NCBI RefSeq assembly: GCF_017876625.1
Contig: NZ_JAGIOH010000001.1
Span: 4,609,501 to 4,673,500, forward strand
Direction of reading: 5' to 3'
Length of the DNA stretch: 64,000 nucleotides
Source: Streptomyces syringium
Lineage (GTDB): Bacteria > Actinomycetota > Actinomycetes > Streptomycetales > Streptomycetaceae
Under the pieces are notes generated by a model. That model was not told the DNA's origin. It did not search any database and was given only the letters and a program-made list of their open reading frames with translations. Numbering within the stretch: position 1 is the stretch's first letter; every line of letters starts with the position of its first letter. Below are positions 15,759-23,070 of this stretch, piece by piece. A program made the position numbers and the translations under genes.

Positions 15759-15838
15759 GTCCGTGTCTCCTGGGGTCTGAGGGGGTCTCGGGGGTTCTGG
15801 AGCCCCCAGGCCGGTCATCGGACCCGGAAAACGCAGGA

Positions 15839-15865
15839 CGCCCCGGGCCTTGTCGGCCCGGGGCG
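15839..15865 (-). terminator. Hairpin in the leader of the chorismate mutase gene (possible attenuator)
   Basis: Perfect 11-bp arms CGCCCCGGGCC/GGCCCGGGGCG surround a five-base loop. Read leftward, the stem is followed a few bases later by TTTT and then by the chorismate mutase start 81 bases on. It has terminator form but sits upstream of a gene, which suggests attenuation. An unrelated short transcript ending here is also possible. Confidence 0.45.
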
Positions 15866-16029
15866 CCTGGGAAGTCGCTGATCAGTGTTTCAAGCAGCAC
15901 AACCATGGCAGCCGGTCGGGCCGGTGCCATAGGTAAACGCGAAGGTGAGCTGCTTAAACATGGGGCTCAGTATGAGCCCGTTAGAATGGAAAGTCCAACC
16001 CCCCGTTTCACCGCCGGAAGGCCGCCGAA
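15866..16029 (+). promoter_or_regulatory. guaA upstream region with inverted repeats
   Basis: Inverted copies AAGCAGC and GCTGCTT frame about 55 bases containing a smaller GGC..GCC stem. A second hairpin, GGGCTCA-GTA-TGAGCCC, occupies 15963-15979. TAGAAT at 15982-15987 matches a -10 element, which would place the start about 35 bases before the guaA GTG. GGAAGG before that GTG is the likely ribosome-binding site. Confidence 0.4.
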
Positions 16030-17628
16030 GTGCCATCAGCGTCCCCTGCTGCCGCCCACGACAACGCCGCGGACCCCGTCCTCGTTGTCGACTTCGGCGC
16101 GCAGTACGCCCAGCTCATCGCCCGCCGCGTCCGCGAGGCCAGGGTCTACAGCGAGATCGTCCCGTCCACCATGCCGGTGGAGGAGATGCTCGCCAAGAAC
16201 CCGAAGGCGATCATCCTCTCCGGCGGTCCGTCGTCGGTCTACGCGGAAGGTGCCCCGAGCATCGACCGCTCCCTCTTCGAAGCCGACGTTCCCGTCTTCG
16301 GTATGTGCTACGGCTTCCAGCTGATGGCCACCACCCTGGGCGGCACCGTCGACGACAACGGCGCCCGCGAGTACGGCCGCACCCCGCTGACCGTCTCCAA
16401 GCTCAGCTCCACCCTCTTCGAGGGCACCCCGGCCGAGCAGTCGGTGTGGATGTCGCACGGCGACGCCTGCTCCGCCGCCCCCGAGGGCTTCGTCGTCACC
16501 GCGTCCACGGACGTCGTGCCGGTCGCCGCCTTCGAGAACGACGAGAAGAAGCTCTACGGCGTCCAGTACCACCCCGAGGTGCTGCACTCCACCCACGGCC
16601 AGCAGGTCCTGGAGCACTTCCTCTACCGCGGCGCCGGCATCGAGCCCACCTGGACCACCGGCAACGTCATCGAGGAGCAGATCGCCTCGATCCGTGAGCA
16701 GGTCGGCACCAAGCGCGCCATCTGCGGGCTGTCCGGCGGCGTCGACTCCGCCGTGGCCGCCGCCCTCGTCCAGAAGGCCATCGGCTCCCAGCTCACCTGC
16801 GTCTACGTCGACCACGGCCTGATGCGCAAGGGCGAGACCGAGCAGGTCGAGAAGGACTTCGTCGCCGCGACCGGTGTGCAGCTCAAGGTCGTCGACGCGC
16901 AGGAGCGCTTCCTGAGCGCGCTCGCCGGCGTCTCGGACCCGGAGACCAAGCGCAAGATCATCGGCCGTGAGTTCATCCGCGTCTTCGAGCAGGCCCAGGC
17001 CGAGATCGTCGCCGAGGGCGCGGCCGACGGCGAGGACGTCGCGTTCCTCGTCCAGGGCACGCTCTACCCGGACGTGGTCGAGTCCGGTGGCGGCACCGGC
17101 ACCGCGAACATCAAGTCCCACCACAACGTGGGCGGCCTCCCCGAGGACCTCGAGTTCAAGCTCATCGAGCCGCTGCGCCAGCTGTTCAAGGACGAGGTCC
17201 GCATGGTCGGCGCCGAGCTGGGCCTGCCGGACGAGATCGTCCAGCGCCAGCCCTTCCCCGGCCCCGGTCTCGGCATCCGCATCGTCGGCGAGGTCACCAA
17301 GGAGCGCCTGGACCTGCTGCGCGAGGCCGACGCCATCGCCCGCGAGGAGCTGACGGCCGCCGGTCTGGACAGCGAGATCTGGCAGTGCCCGGTGGTCCTG
17401 CTGGCGGACGTCCGCAGCGTCGGCGTCCAGGGCGACGGCCGCACCTACGGTCACCCGATCGTGCTGCGCCCGGTCTCCTCCGAGGACGCCATGACGGCGG
17501 ACTGGACCCGGATGCCGTACGAGGTGCTGGCGAAGATCTCGACCCGCATCACCAACGAGGTCAAGGACGTCAACCGCGTGGTGCTCGACGTGACGAGCAA
17601 GCCGCCGGGGACGATCGAGTGGGAGTGA
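16030..17628 (+). CDS. guaA: GMP synthase (glutamine-hydrolysing)
   Basis: The 532-residue enzyme converts XMP to GMP using ATP and glutamine, the last step of guanine nucleotide synthesis. The N-terminal class I amidotransferase has FGMCYGFQL with nucleophile Cys93 and the YHPEVLHS histidine/glutamate region. The ATP-pyrophosphatase part begins at LSGGVDSAVAAALV. The C-terminal dimerisation domain ends with VTSKPPGTIEWE, the canonical GuaA end. The GTG at 16030 has GGAAGG upstream. It is monocistronic, with a strong terminator after it. Confidence 0.98.
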   Translation: MPSASPAAAHDNAADPVLVVDFGAQYAQLIARRVREARVYSEIVPSTMPVEEMLAKNPKAIILSGGPSSVYAEGAPSIDRSLFEADVPVFGMCYGFQLMATTLGGTVDDNGAREYGRTPLTVSKLSSTLFEGTPAEQSVWMSHGDACSAAPEGFVVTASTDVVPVAAFENDEKKLYGVQYHPEVLHSTHGQQVLEHFLYRGAGIEPTWTTGNVIEEQIASIREQVGTKRAICGLSGGVDSAVAAALVQKAIGSQLTCVYVDHGLMRKGETEQVEKDFVAATGVQLKVVDAQERFLSALAGVSDPETKRKIIGREFIRVFEQAQAEIVAEGAADGEDVAFLVQGTLYPDVVESGGGTGTANIKSHHNVGGLPEDLEFKLIEPLRQLFKDEVRMVGAELGLPDEIVQRQPFPGPGLGIRIVGEVTKERLDLLREADAIAREELTAAGLDSEIWQCPVVLLADVRSVGVQGDGRTYGHPIVLRPVSSEDAMTADWTRMPYEVLAKISTRITNEVKDVNRVVLDVTSKPPGTIEWE

Positions 17629-17663
17629 TCCCACCGGCCTTCCAATAGGCCTTTTGCGCGATC

Positions 17664-17709
17664 AACGCCGATGCCGTCGCTCATTCGTTTGAGCGGCGGC
17701 ATCGGCGTT
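17664..17709 (+). terminator. guaA terminator
   Basis: Outer 13-bp arms AACGCCGATGCCG/CGGCATCGGCGTT enclose a second stem CGCTCA/TGAGCG around TTCGTT, about 35 bases after the guaA stop. The downstream Uma2 gene begins 52 bases later. Confidence 0.8.
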
Positions 17710-17761
17710 TGCGGTGGGTACGCTGGCCGTACAGGCGAGACTCCGTCGTATGGGAGCAATC

Positions 17762-18385
17762 ATGAGCGCCGCACCTGAGGACGAGGTCGAACAGCAGCAG
17801 TACGCGTGGCCGATCCCGCCCCCGGGCGGTTGGACGGCGGACGACCTCGATCGGATCCCGGGCCTCCCAGCGCATACCGAGCTGATCGACGGGAGCCTTG
17901 TCTTCGTGAGTCCGCAGCGGAAATTCCACACGCGCACCATGTGGCTGCTGGAGAACGCGTTCTTGGCACACATGCCGGACGACCTGGATGTCGACCGTGA
18001 GATGACGATCAAGGTGGACAAGTGGAATCGCCCCGAGCCCGACCTGCTGGTGGTCCATGCGAAAGCCGATACCGGGCCGGACCAGACCTGGTACGAACCG
18101 AAGGACGTCCTCCTGGCCGTCGAGGTCGTGTCGCCGGATTCCGAGGCGCGGGACCGCGACGTCAAGCCCCGCAAGTACGCGGCGGCCGGTGTGCAGTACT
18201 TCTGGCGCGTGGAGCAGAGCGACGGCCTCCCCGTCGTCTACACGTATGAGCTCGATCCCGCGACACGTTCCTACGGGCCCACCGGTGTCCACAGGGAGGT
18301 GCTGGAGGTGGACTACCCGTTCCCGGTCTCCATCGACCTGACCGCGATCAACCGGCGGCGCCGCGGGCCTGCTCAGGCCGACTGA
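17762..18385 (+). CDS. Uma2 family (DUF820) putative endonuclease
   Basis: The 207-residue protein follows the Uma2/DUF820 restriction-endonuclease-like fold. It has a PPPGGWTADDLDRIPG opening, HTELIDGSLVFVSPQ, RPEPDLLVV (PD motif), VLLAVEVVSPDSEARDRD (the ExV strand) and KPRKYAAAGVQYFWRVE. The Asp, Glu and Lys positions of the PD-(D/E)xK site look intact. Streptomyces genomes carry dozens of these genes; their cellular role is unknown. The ATG at 17762 has GGGAGC five bases upstream; an in-frame ATG at 17750 is less likely. It appears monocistronic. Confidence 0.85.
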   Translation: MSAAPEDEVEQQQYAWPIPPPGGWTADDLDRIPGLPAHTELIDGSLVFVSPQRKFHTRTMWLLENAFLAHMPDDLDVDREMTIKVDKWNRPEPDLLVVHAKADTGPDQTWYEPKDVLLAVEVVSPDSEARDRDVKPRKYAAAGVQYFWRVEQSDGLPVVYTYELDPATRSYGPTGVHREVLEVDYPFPVSIDLTAINRRRRGPAQAD

Positions 18386-18464
18386 GTCGTCGCACCCCTG
18401 TTCTCCTCGGGTACCCGGCGGTAGCTTCCGTTGCGTAGCCACGGAACAGCCCGAGGAGACCGTC

Positions 18465-19259
18465 ATGCCGCAGCCGACCCCGCCGGAGCCTGTACCCACC
18501 GACCGGCTCCACTTCGCGATGCCGCCCCAGCACGAGACCGTCGAGGACGAGCGGCAGCACCGCAAGGAGCGGCTCGCGGCCGCGCTGCGGCTGTTCGGGC
18601 GGCTCGGGTTCGAGGAGGGCGTGGCGGGTCATATCACCGCGCGGGACCCGGAGTTCACGGACTGCTTCTGGGTCAACCCGTTCGGGATGTCCTTCAAGCA
18701 CGTCACCGTCTCCGACCTGATCCTGGTGAACCACCAGGGGCAGGTCGTCGAGGGGCGCTACCACGTCAACCAGGCGGCGTTCGCGATTCATTCGCAGGTC
18801 CACCGGGCCCGGCCGGACGTCGTGGCCGCCGCGCACAGCCACTCCACGTACGGGCGGGCGCTGGCCGCGCTGGGGGAGCCGCTGGAGCCGATCACGCAGG
18901 ACGTCTGCGCCTTCTACCAGGACCACGCGGTCTTCGACGACTACACGGGCGTGGTCCTCGACGAGGAGGAGGGGCGGCGGATCGCGACCTCCCTCGGACC
19001 GCACAAGGCCGTGATCCTGCGCAACCACGGGCTGTTGACCGTCGGGGACTCCGTCGACGCGGCGGCGTGGTGGTTCATCACGATGGAGCGCTCCTGCCAG
19101 GTGCAGCTGGTCGCGAAGGCCGCCGGGAAGCCGGTGCTCATCGACCCCGAGAGCGCGCTGCACACCCGCGAGCAGCTCGGCAACGACCTGGTGGCGTGGA
19201 TCAACTACCAGCCGCTCTACCAGCAGATCACCCGCAGCGAGCCGGAGCTGCTGGGCTGA
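18465..19259 (+). CDS. Class II aldolase/adducin family protein
   Basis: The 264-residue cytoplasmic protein has the zinc-dependent class II aldolase fold. Key parts are GHITARDPEFTDCFWVNPFG, the metal-binding AAAHSHSTYGRALAALG, and RNHGLLTVGDSVDAAAWW with the third His. A short Pro-rich tail precedes the domain. Relatives range from sugar-phosphate aldolases to decarboxylases, and subgroups with ITQDVCAFY-type sequences are of unknown substrate. It stands alone between guaA/Uma2 and the transpeptidase gene, with a GAGG-type site before the ATG and a terminator after. Confidence 0.85.
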   Translation: MPQPTPPEPVPTDRLHFAMPPQHETVEDERQHRKERLAAALRLFGRLGFEEGVAGHITARDPEFTDCFWVNPFGMSFKHVTVSDLILVNHQGQVVEGRYHVNQAAFAIHSQVHRARPDVVAAAHSHSTYGRALAALGEPLEPITQDVCAFYQDHAVFDDYTGVVLDEEEGRRIATSLGPHKAVILRNHGLLTVGDSVDAAAWWFITMERSCQVQLVAKAAGKPVLIDPESALHTREQLGNDLVAWINYQPLYQQITRSEPELLG

Positions 19260-19307
19260 GCCCCGGGCTGGGCCGGGGTGACTTCCGGCCCGCCCGAGCC
19301 GGGCCCT

Positions 19308-19331
19308 CACCCCCGCCCGGAGGCGGGGGTG
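19308..19331 (+). terminator. Terminator of the class II aldolase gene
   Basis: A perfect inverted repeat, CACCCCCGCC/GGCGGGGGTG, with loop CGGA lies about 50 bases after the aldolase stop. Confidence 0.75.
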
Positions 19332-19385
19332 GCTCGTCCTTCCGGGCGCCTTCGCGGCGCTTTCGCGCTGCCTACGATGAATGAG

Positions 19386-19409
19386 TGCCGAGGCCTCGCC
19401 GCCTCGGCA
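19386..19409 (+). promoter_or_regulatory. 5' leader hairpin of the L,D-transpeptidase gene
   Basis: TGCCGAGGC/GCCTCGGCA arms surround a six-base loop. TACGAT at 19373-19378 resembles a -10 element, which would put this hairpin at the very 5' end of a 70-base leader. It may stabilise the mRNA. Confidence 0.45.
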
Positions 19410-19454
19410 TTGTCACGCCCGGAAGAAACGATTCGGAAGAAGACTGGTAGGAAC

Positions 19455-20480
19455 ATGCGCCTCTCCCGCTGCATCGGGCTGTCCGCCGCCCTGGCCCTGA
19501 CCGGCCTGGCCGTCACCGGATGCGGCGCCGAGACCGGGGAGCGGCCCGGCTCCGGCAAGCCGTCCTCGGCGGGCTCGGCGGCCTCGTCAGGGCCCTCCGC
19601 GCCGGCTTCCGTGGCCGCCCCGGAGAAGCCCGCCCCGCCCGCCGTGGAGCTGCCGGGCGCCGCCAAGGTCGTACGGCCCGAGATCGCCCCCGCGAACGGC
19701 GAGAAGGTCGGCGTGGGCCAGCCCGTCGCCATCGTCTTCAAGCAGCAGAAGGTCTCGCCCGAGCTGCGCGCGGGCATTGAGGGACGTCTGAAGGTCCGGA
19801 CCTCGACGAAGACCGCCGGGGCCTGGCACTGGGCGGAGTCCAAGGGCGACACCCTCGTCCACTTCCGGCCCGAGAAGTACTGGCCGGCGGGGACCGAGGT
19901 CTCCCTCGACGCCCGTCTCGGCAAGGTCAAGCTGGCCCCCGGCACGGCCGTCGACCGCGACCGGAAGATCAACTTCACCATCGGCGCCGCGATGATCAGC
20001 ACGGTGGACCTCAAGGCCCACCGGATGACCGTCGTCCGCGACGGCAGGACGCTGCGCAGCATCCCCGTCAGCGGCGGCGACGAGAAGAAGTTCAAGACCC
20101 GCGACGGCATCAAGACCATCCTCGCCAAGGAGGGCCGGGTCGTCATGGACTCGCGTTCCATCGGCATCCCGCGCAACCACCCCGACGGCTTCTACGGCTC
20201 GTACGACTACAGCATGCGCGAGACGGTCAGCGGCGAGTACGTGCACGCGGCGCCCGACAACGCCGAGTCCTTCGGCAAGGAGAACGTCAGCCACGGCTGC
20301 ATCGGCATGTCCACGGCCGACGCCAAGTGGCTGTACGGGCTGAGCCTCAAGGGCGACGTCGTGCAGGTCACGGGCAGTTCCGGCAAGCCCATGGACACCT
20401 TCGGCAACGGCTACGGCGACTGGAACCTCAGCTGGGAGCAGTGGCTGAAGGGCAGCGCGCTCGGCGTCCGCACCGGCTGA
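19455..20480 (+). CDS. L,D-transpeptidase lipoprotein (YkuD domain)
   Basis: The 341-residue precursor has a lipoprotein signal peptide with lipobox LAVTGC; lipidated Cys23. A Ser/Gly/Pro linker leads to an Ig-like domain (VVRPEIAPANGEKVGVGQPV onward). The catalytic YkuD domain follows, with HAAPDNAESFGKENVSHGCI and nucleophile Cys282 in SHGCIGMS. It makes 3-3 peptide cross-links in peptidoglycan on the outer face of the membrane, and such enzymes confer tolerance to some beta-lactams. The ATG at 19455 follows GGTAGGAAC. It is monocistronic with its own leader hairpin. Confidence 0.95.
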   Translation: MRLSRCIGLSAALALTGLAVTGCGAETGERPGSGKPSSAGSAASSGPSAPASVAAPEKPAPPAVELPGAAKVVRPEIAPANGEKVGVGQPVAIVFKQQKVSPELRAGIEGRLKVRTSTKTAGAWHWAESKGDTLVHFRPEKYWPAGTEVSLDARLGKVKLAPGTAVDRDRKINFTIGAAMISTVDLKAHRMTVVRDGRTLRSIPVSGGDEKKFKTRDGIKTILAKEGRVVMDSRSIGIPRNHPDGFYGSYDYSMRETVSGEYVHAAPDNAESFGKENVSHGCIGMSTADAKWLYGLSLKGDVVQVTGSSGKPMDTFGNGYGDWNLSWEQWLKGSALGVRTG

Positions 20481-20625
20481 CCGGCCCGCTCGTCGTCCCT
20501 GACACGGGTGACGGGGTTGTCCACAGCCCTGTGGTTGTCCACAGGGCTGAACGCGTTCCGCCCGACGTACGTATGGTCGGGGCGAGGGCAATGGGCGGGG
20601 CGAGGGCGGAGAGGTGGCGGGTGGC

Positions 20626-21171
20626 ATGGCGTTCACAGGCCGTACGGACACGGTCGGCGGCGGCGCGGACCGGCGGTCCGCCCTCTCGCGGTACGCGCTG
20701 CTGCCGCTGCGTATTTTCCTGGGCGTCACGTTCGTCTACGCCGGGCTCGACAAGCTCACCGACTCGGCCTTCCTGGCGAGCAGCGGCCCGGGTTCCCTCG
20801 GTGAGCTCATGCGCGCGGTGCGGGGCAGCGCCGCGATCCCCGGCCTCGTCGACCTGGCGCTGAAGAACCCCGTCGGCTTCGGCTACGCCATCGGCATCGG
20901 CGAGCTGGCGGTCGGCATAGCCACCCTGCTGGGGCTGTTCGCCCGGGTGGCGGCGGTCGGTGGCGCCCTCATTTCCCTCAGCCTGTGGCTGACGGTGAGC
21001 TGGGCGACCACGCCCTACTACTACGGCAACGACCTCGCCTATCTGATGGCCTGGCTGCCGCTGGTCCTCGCGGGCGCGCCCATATTTTCCGCCGATGCCG
21101 CGTTGCGCGGTCGCCGGGGCCGCCGGGCCTTCCGGGGACGGCGCGGTCGGCATGGCGGGCTGCCGGCCTGA
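20626..21171 (+). CDS. DoxX family integral membrane protein
   Basis: The 181-residue protein has four predicted membrane helices in DoxX order: LLPLRIFLGVTFVYAGLDKL, the FGYAIGIGELAVGIATLLGL segment, ALISLSLWLTVSWATTP and YLMAWLPLVLAGAPIF. The family includes subunits of quinol oxidases and oxidoreductase membrane partners, but most members have no known function. The ATG at 20626 is chosen with GGAGAGG upstream; a GTG at 20614 in frame is an alternative. The C-terminal tail is very Arg/Gly-rich. It converges on the PspC cluster across a REP-like hairpin. Confidence 0.85.
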   Translation: MAFTGRTDTVGGGADRRSALSRYALLPLRIFLGVTFVYAGLDKLTDSAFLASSGPGSLGELMRAVRGSAAIPGLVDLALKNPVGFGYAIGIGELAVGIATLLGLFARVAAVGGALISLSLWLTVSWATTPYYYGNDLAYLMAWLPLVLAGAPIFSADAALRGRRGRRAFRGRRGRHGGLPA

Positions 21172-21214
21172 TCCGGCTGTCTTGCCGCCTGCGCGGAGAG
21201 CGCCCTGCGGGCGC

Positions 21215-21264
21215 GTCCTCAATCGCCGGACGGGCTCGAATCAGCCCGTCCGGCGATTGAGGAC
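21215..21264. repeat. REP-like intergenic hairpin, copy 1
   Basis: A perfect inverted repeat with 22-bp arms starts GTCCTCAATCGCC. The loop is CGAATC. It is flanked on the left by GCGCCCTGCGGGCGC. It lies between convergent genes and could act as a bidirectional terminator. The same sequence recurs at 58145-58214 and as a fragment at 53864-53910. Confidence 0.85.
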
Positions 21265-21308
21265 ACCGCCGCGCAGCGGAGGTGCGCACTCCACCGCTTC
21301 AATCCCGG

Positions 21309-21548
21309 TCACCCCGACCGTCCGGGCTCCCGGTCGCCAGGCTCCGCGCCGAGCTCACGGCGGCGGCGCACGGAGACGGCGAGAGCGGAGACCATGCCGG
21401 AGACGCAGAGGGAGATGCCCAGGGCCGGCAGCAGCACGTAGGCGGGGAAGTGCCACCGGCCCGCGGCCGCGGCCAGATAGGCCGCGCAGCCGCCCAGGAG
21501 GACGAGTCCGATGACGAGCTTGCCCGGTTCGAAGTCATGGCGTCGCAC
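21309..21548 (-). CDS. Small membrane protein coupled to PspC gene
   Basis: The 79-residue protein has two hydrophobic helices, LVIGLVLLGGCAAYLAAAAG and YVLLPALGISLCVSGMVSAL, followed by a basic tail starting VRRRRELG. The GTG start at 21548 overlaps the last 14 bases of the PspC-domain gene, so the two are translationally coupled. No family name is recognised. Its position suggests it partners the PspC/LiaF-like protein in the membrane, perhaps as a stress-sensing accessory subunit. Confidence 0.75.
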   Translation of the reverse strand: MRRHDFEPGKLVIGLVLLGGCAAYLAAAAGRWHFPAYVLLPALGISLCVSGMVSALAVSVRRRRELGAEPGDREPGRSG

Positions 21549-22938
21549 GGGTCACCTCCACCTGGCCGATACCGACCTCGAGCCTGATCTCCAGCGTGCC
21601 GCGCGAGGTGTGTCCGGCGGGCGGCGGCAGGGTGATCCGTTTGCGTTGTCCGGGGCTGATGTCGATGTCGTCGCGCTGCTCGCCGGGCAGCTGGATGTCG
21701 CCGAGGCCGACCTTGACGTCGAGCCGGGCCGTGACGTCCGGGGGCACGATGACCTTGAGCTGCCCGGCGCCCGCCTCGGCGCTCGTGCCGATCGCCTTGT
21801 CCTTCGGCCAGGCGACACCCGACAGGTCGAGCACGCCCACGCCGCTGCCCACCGCGTAGTGGTCCCGGACCTCCGCCGCGCCGGCCGGGCGCCAGGTCCT
21901 GTGGGTCCAGTCGGCCGTCACCGACTCCGGCAGCGCTGCGGCGCCCGTGAGCAGAACCCCGGTCAGCATGGCCGCGAAGACGGTCCCGCCGCCCGTGCGC
22001 CCGTACAGCGCGCTCGTCGCGATGCCGAGGCCGAAGACGCCGAGCGCGCACGCGAGGCCGATCTCCAGGGAGGTGCCGAGCGCCCGGTCGTGCCGGGTCA
22101 GCCCGGTGCCGAGCGCGAAGGCGGCCAGCGCCAGCAGGAAGACCCAGCCGCCCAGCGCCCGCCCGGCCGGCTGCGGCGCGGAGGAGGCCGGGGGGAAGGG
22201 CGGGCGGGCGGCCGCGGCCTTCGGTTTGTGCAGGCCGCCCAACGGGCCGTGGCCGCCGTGCAGGCCGTGGCCGAGGCCGAGGCCGTGACGGTGGCTTCGG
22301 GCGGGGGCCGGGCCGGTGTCCGGGCCGTCGTCGGGACCCCACAAATAGCCCGTGCTCGTGGGGGCCGGGCCCGTCATGCCGTCCTTGACGATCGGGTCGC
22401 GCCACCAGGAGGGCGTGCCCGGCGTGGGCGGTGCCTTCGTCTCCGGCGGGGCCTCCACCGTTTTCTGGGTGGCGGGTGCGTCCTCCTCGCCGTCGGCGGG
22501 CCGGTGGTGCTGCGACCAATAGGCCGCGCCGACGATCGCGACGGTCAGCGCCAGCGAGAAGGCCATCGCCCCGCTGTTGTTGAGCATCGACAGGAACAGG
22601 CCGCAGCCCACCAGTGCGCAGAGCAGCGCGGTCAGGGCCGGGCCCTCGACCCGGCCCGACAGCATCCGGCGGGCCTCGTTCTCCTCCTCGCCCTCCAGCG
22701 GGATGAGCAGCCACGCCAGCCCGTAGACGATCAGGCCCAGCCCGCCGGTGACCCCGAGCACGCCCAGCACCACCCGGAAGACGACCGGGTCCAGGTCGAA
22801 GCAGCGGCCGAGGCCCCCGCAGACACCGGAGAGCACCTTGTGCTCACGGCTGCGCCGCAAGGGCGGCCTGGCGCCCGGCGGCGGGTCGGCCGCCGGGTCC
22901 GCGGGCCGGGAGCCCTGGGCGGTTGGTGCGTCGGTCAT
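21535..22938 (-). CDS. PspC-domain membrane protein with LiaF-like C-terminus
   Basis: The product has 467 residues. A Pro-rich start leads to a PspC domain (HKVLSGVCGGLGRCFDLDPV, then LIVYGLAWLLIPLEG), several membrane helices (ALTALLCALVGCGLFLSML, FSLALTVAIVGAAYW, and two near the middle) and a cytoplasmic Pro/His/Gly linker. A C-terminal beta-rich domain (GVGVLDLSGVAWPKD, LKVIVPPDVTARLDVKVGLG) resembles LiaF/DUF4097 envelope-stress proteins. It is probably a membrane sensor that influences the PspC-kinase system transcribed rightward from 24919. It is divergent from kinase 3. Confidence 0.85.
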   Translation of the reverse strand: MTDAPTAQGSRPADPAADPPPGARPPLRRSREHKVLSGVCGGLGRCFDLDPVVFRVVLGVLGVTGGLGLIVYGLAWLLIPLEGEEENEARRMLSGRVEGPALTALLCALVGCGLFLSMLNNSGAMAFSLALTVAIVGAAYWSQHHRPADGEEDAPATQKTVEAPPETKAPPTPGTPSWWRDPIVKDGMTGPAPTSTGYLWGPDDGPDTGPAPARSHRHGLGLGHGLHGGHGPLGGLHKPKAAAARPPFPPASSAPQPAGRALGGWVFLLALAAFALGTGLTRHDRALGTSLEIGLACALGVFGLGIATSALYGRTGGGTVFAAMLTGVLLTGAAALPESVTADWTHRTWRPAGAAEVRDHYAVGSGVGVLDLSGVAWPKDKAIGTSAEAGAGQLKVIVPPDVTARLDVKVGLGDIQLPGEQRDDIDISPGQRKRITLPPPAGHTSRGTLEIRLEVGIGQVEVTRATP

Positions 22939-23070
22939 ACGGACATGGTGTCAACCGGGCGGTGCGAACGGCATCCGTGGGGACCCTGCTCGTTCCCTGA
23001 GATTTCCCCTGAGACGGTGGCGGATATCGTGGCGCATCGAACACGCATGGGGGAACCGGAGGGGCGCACG

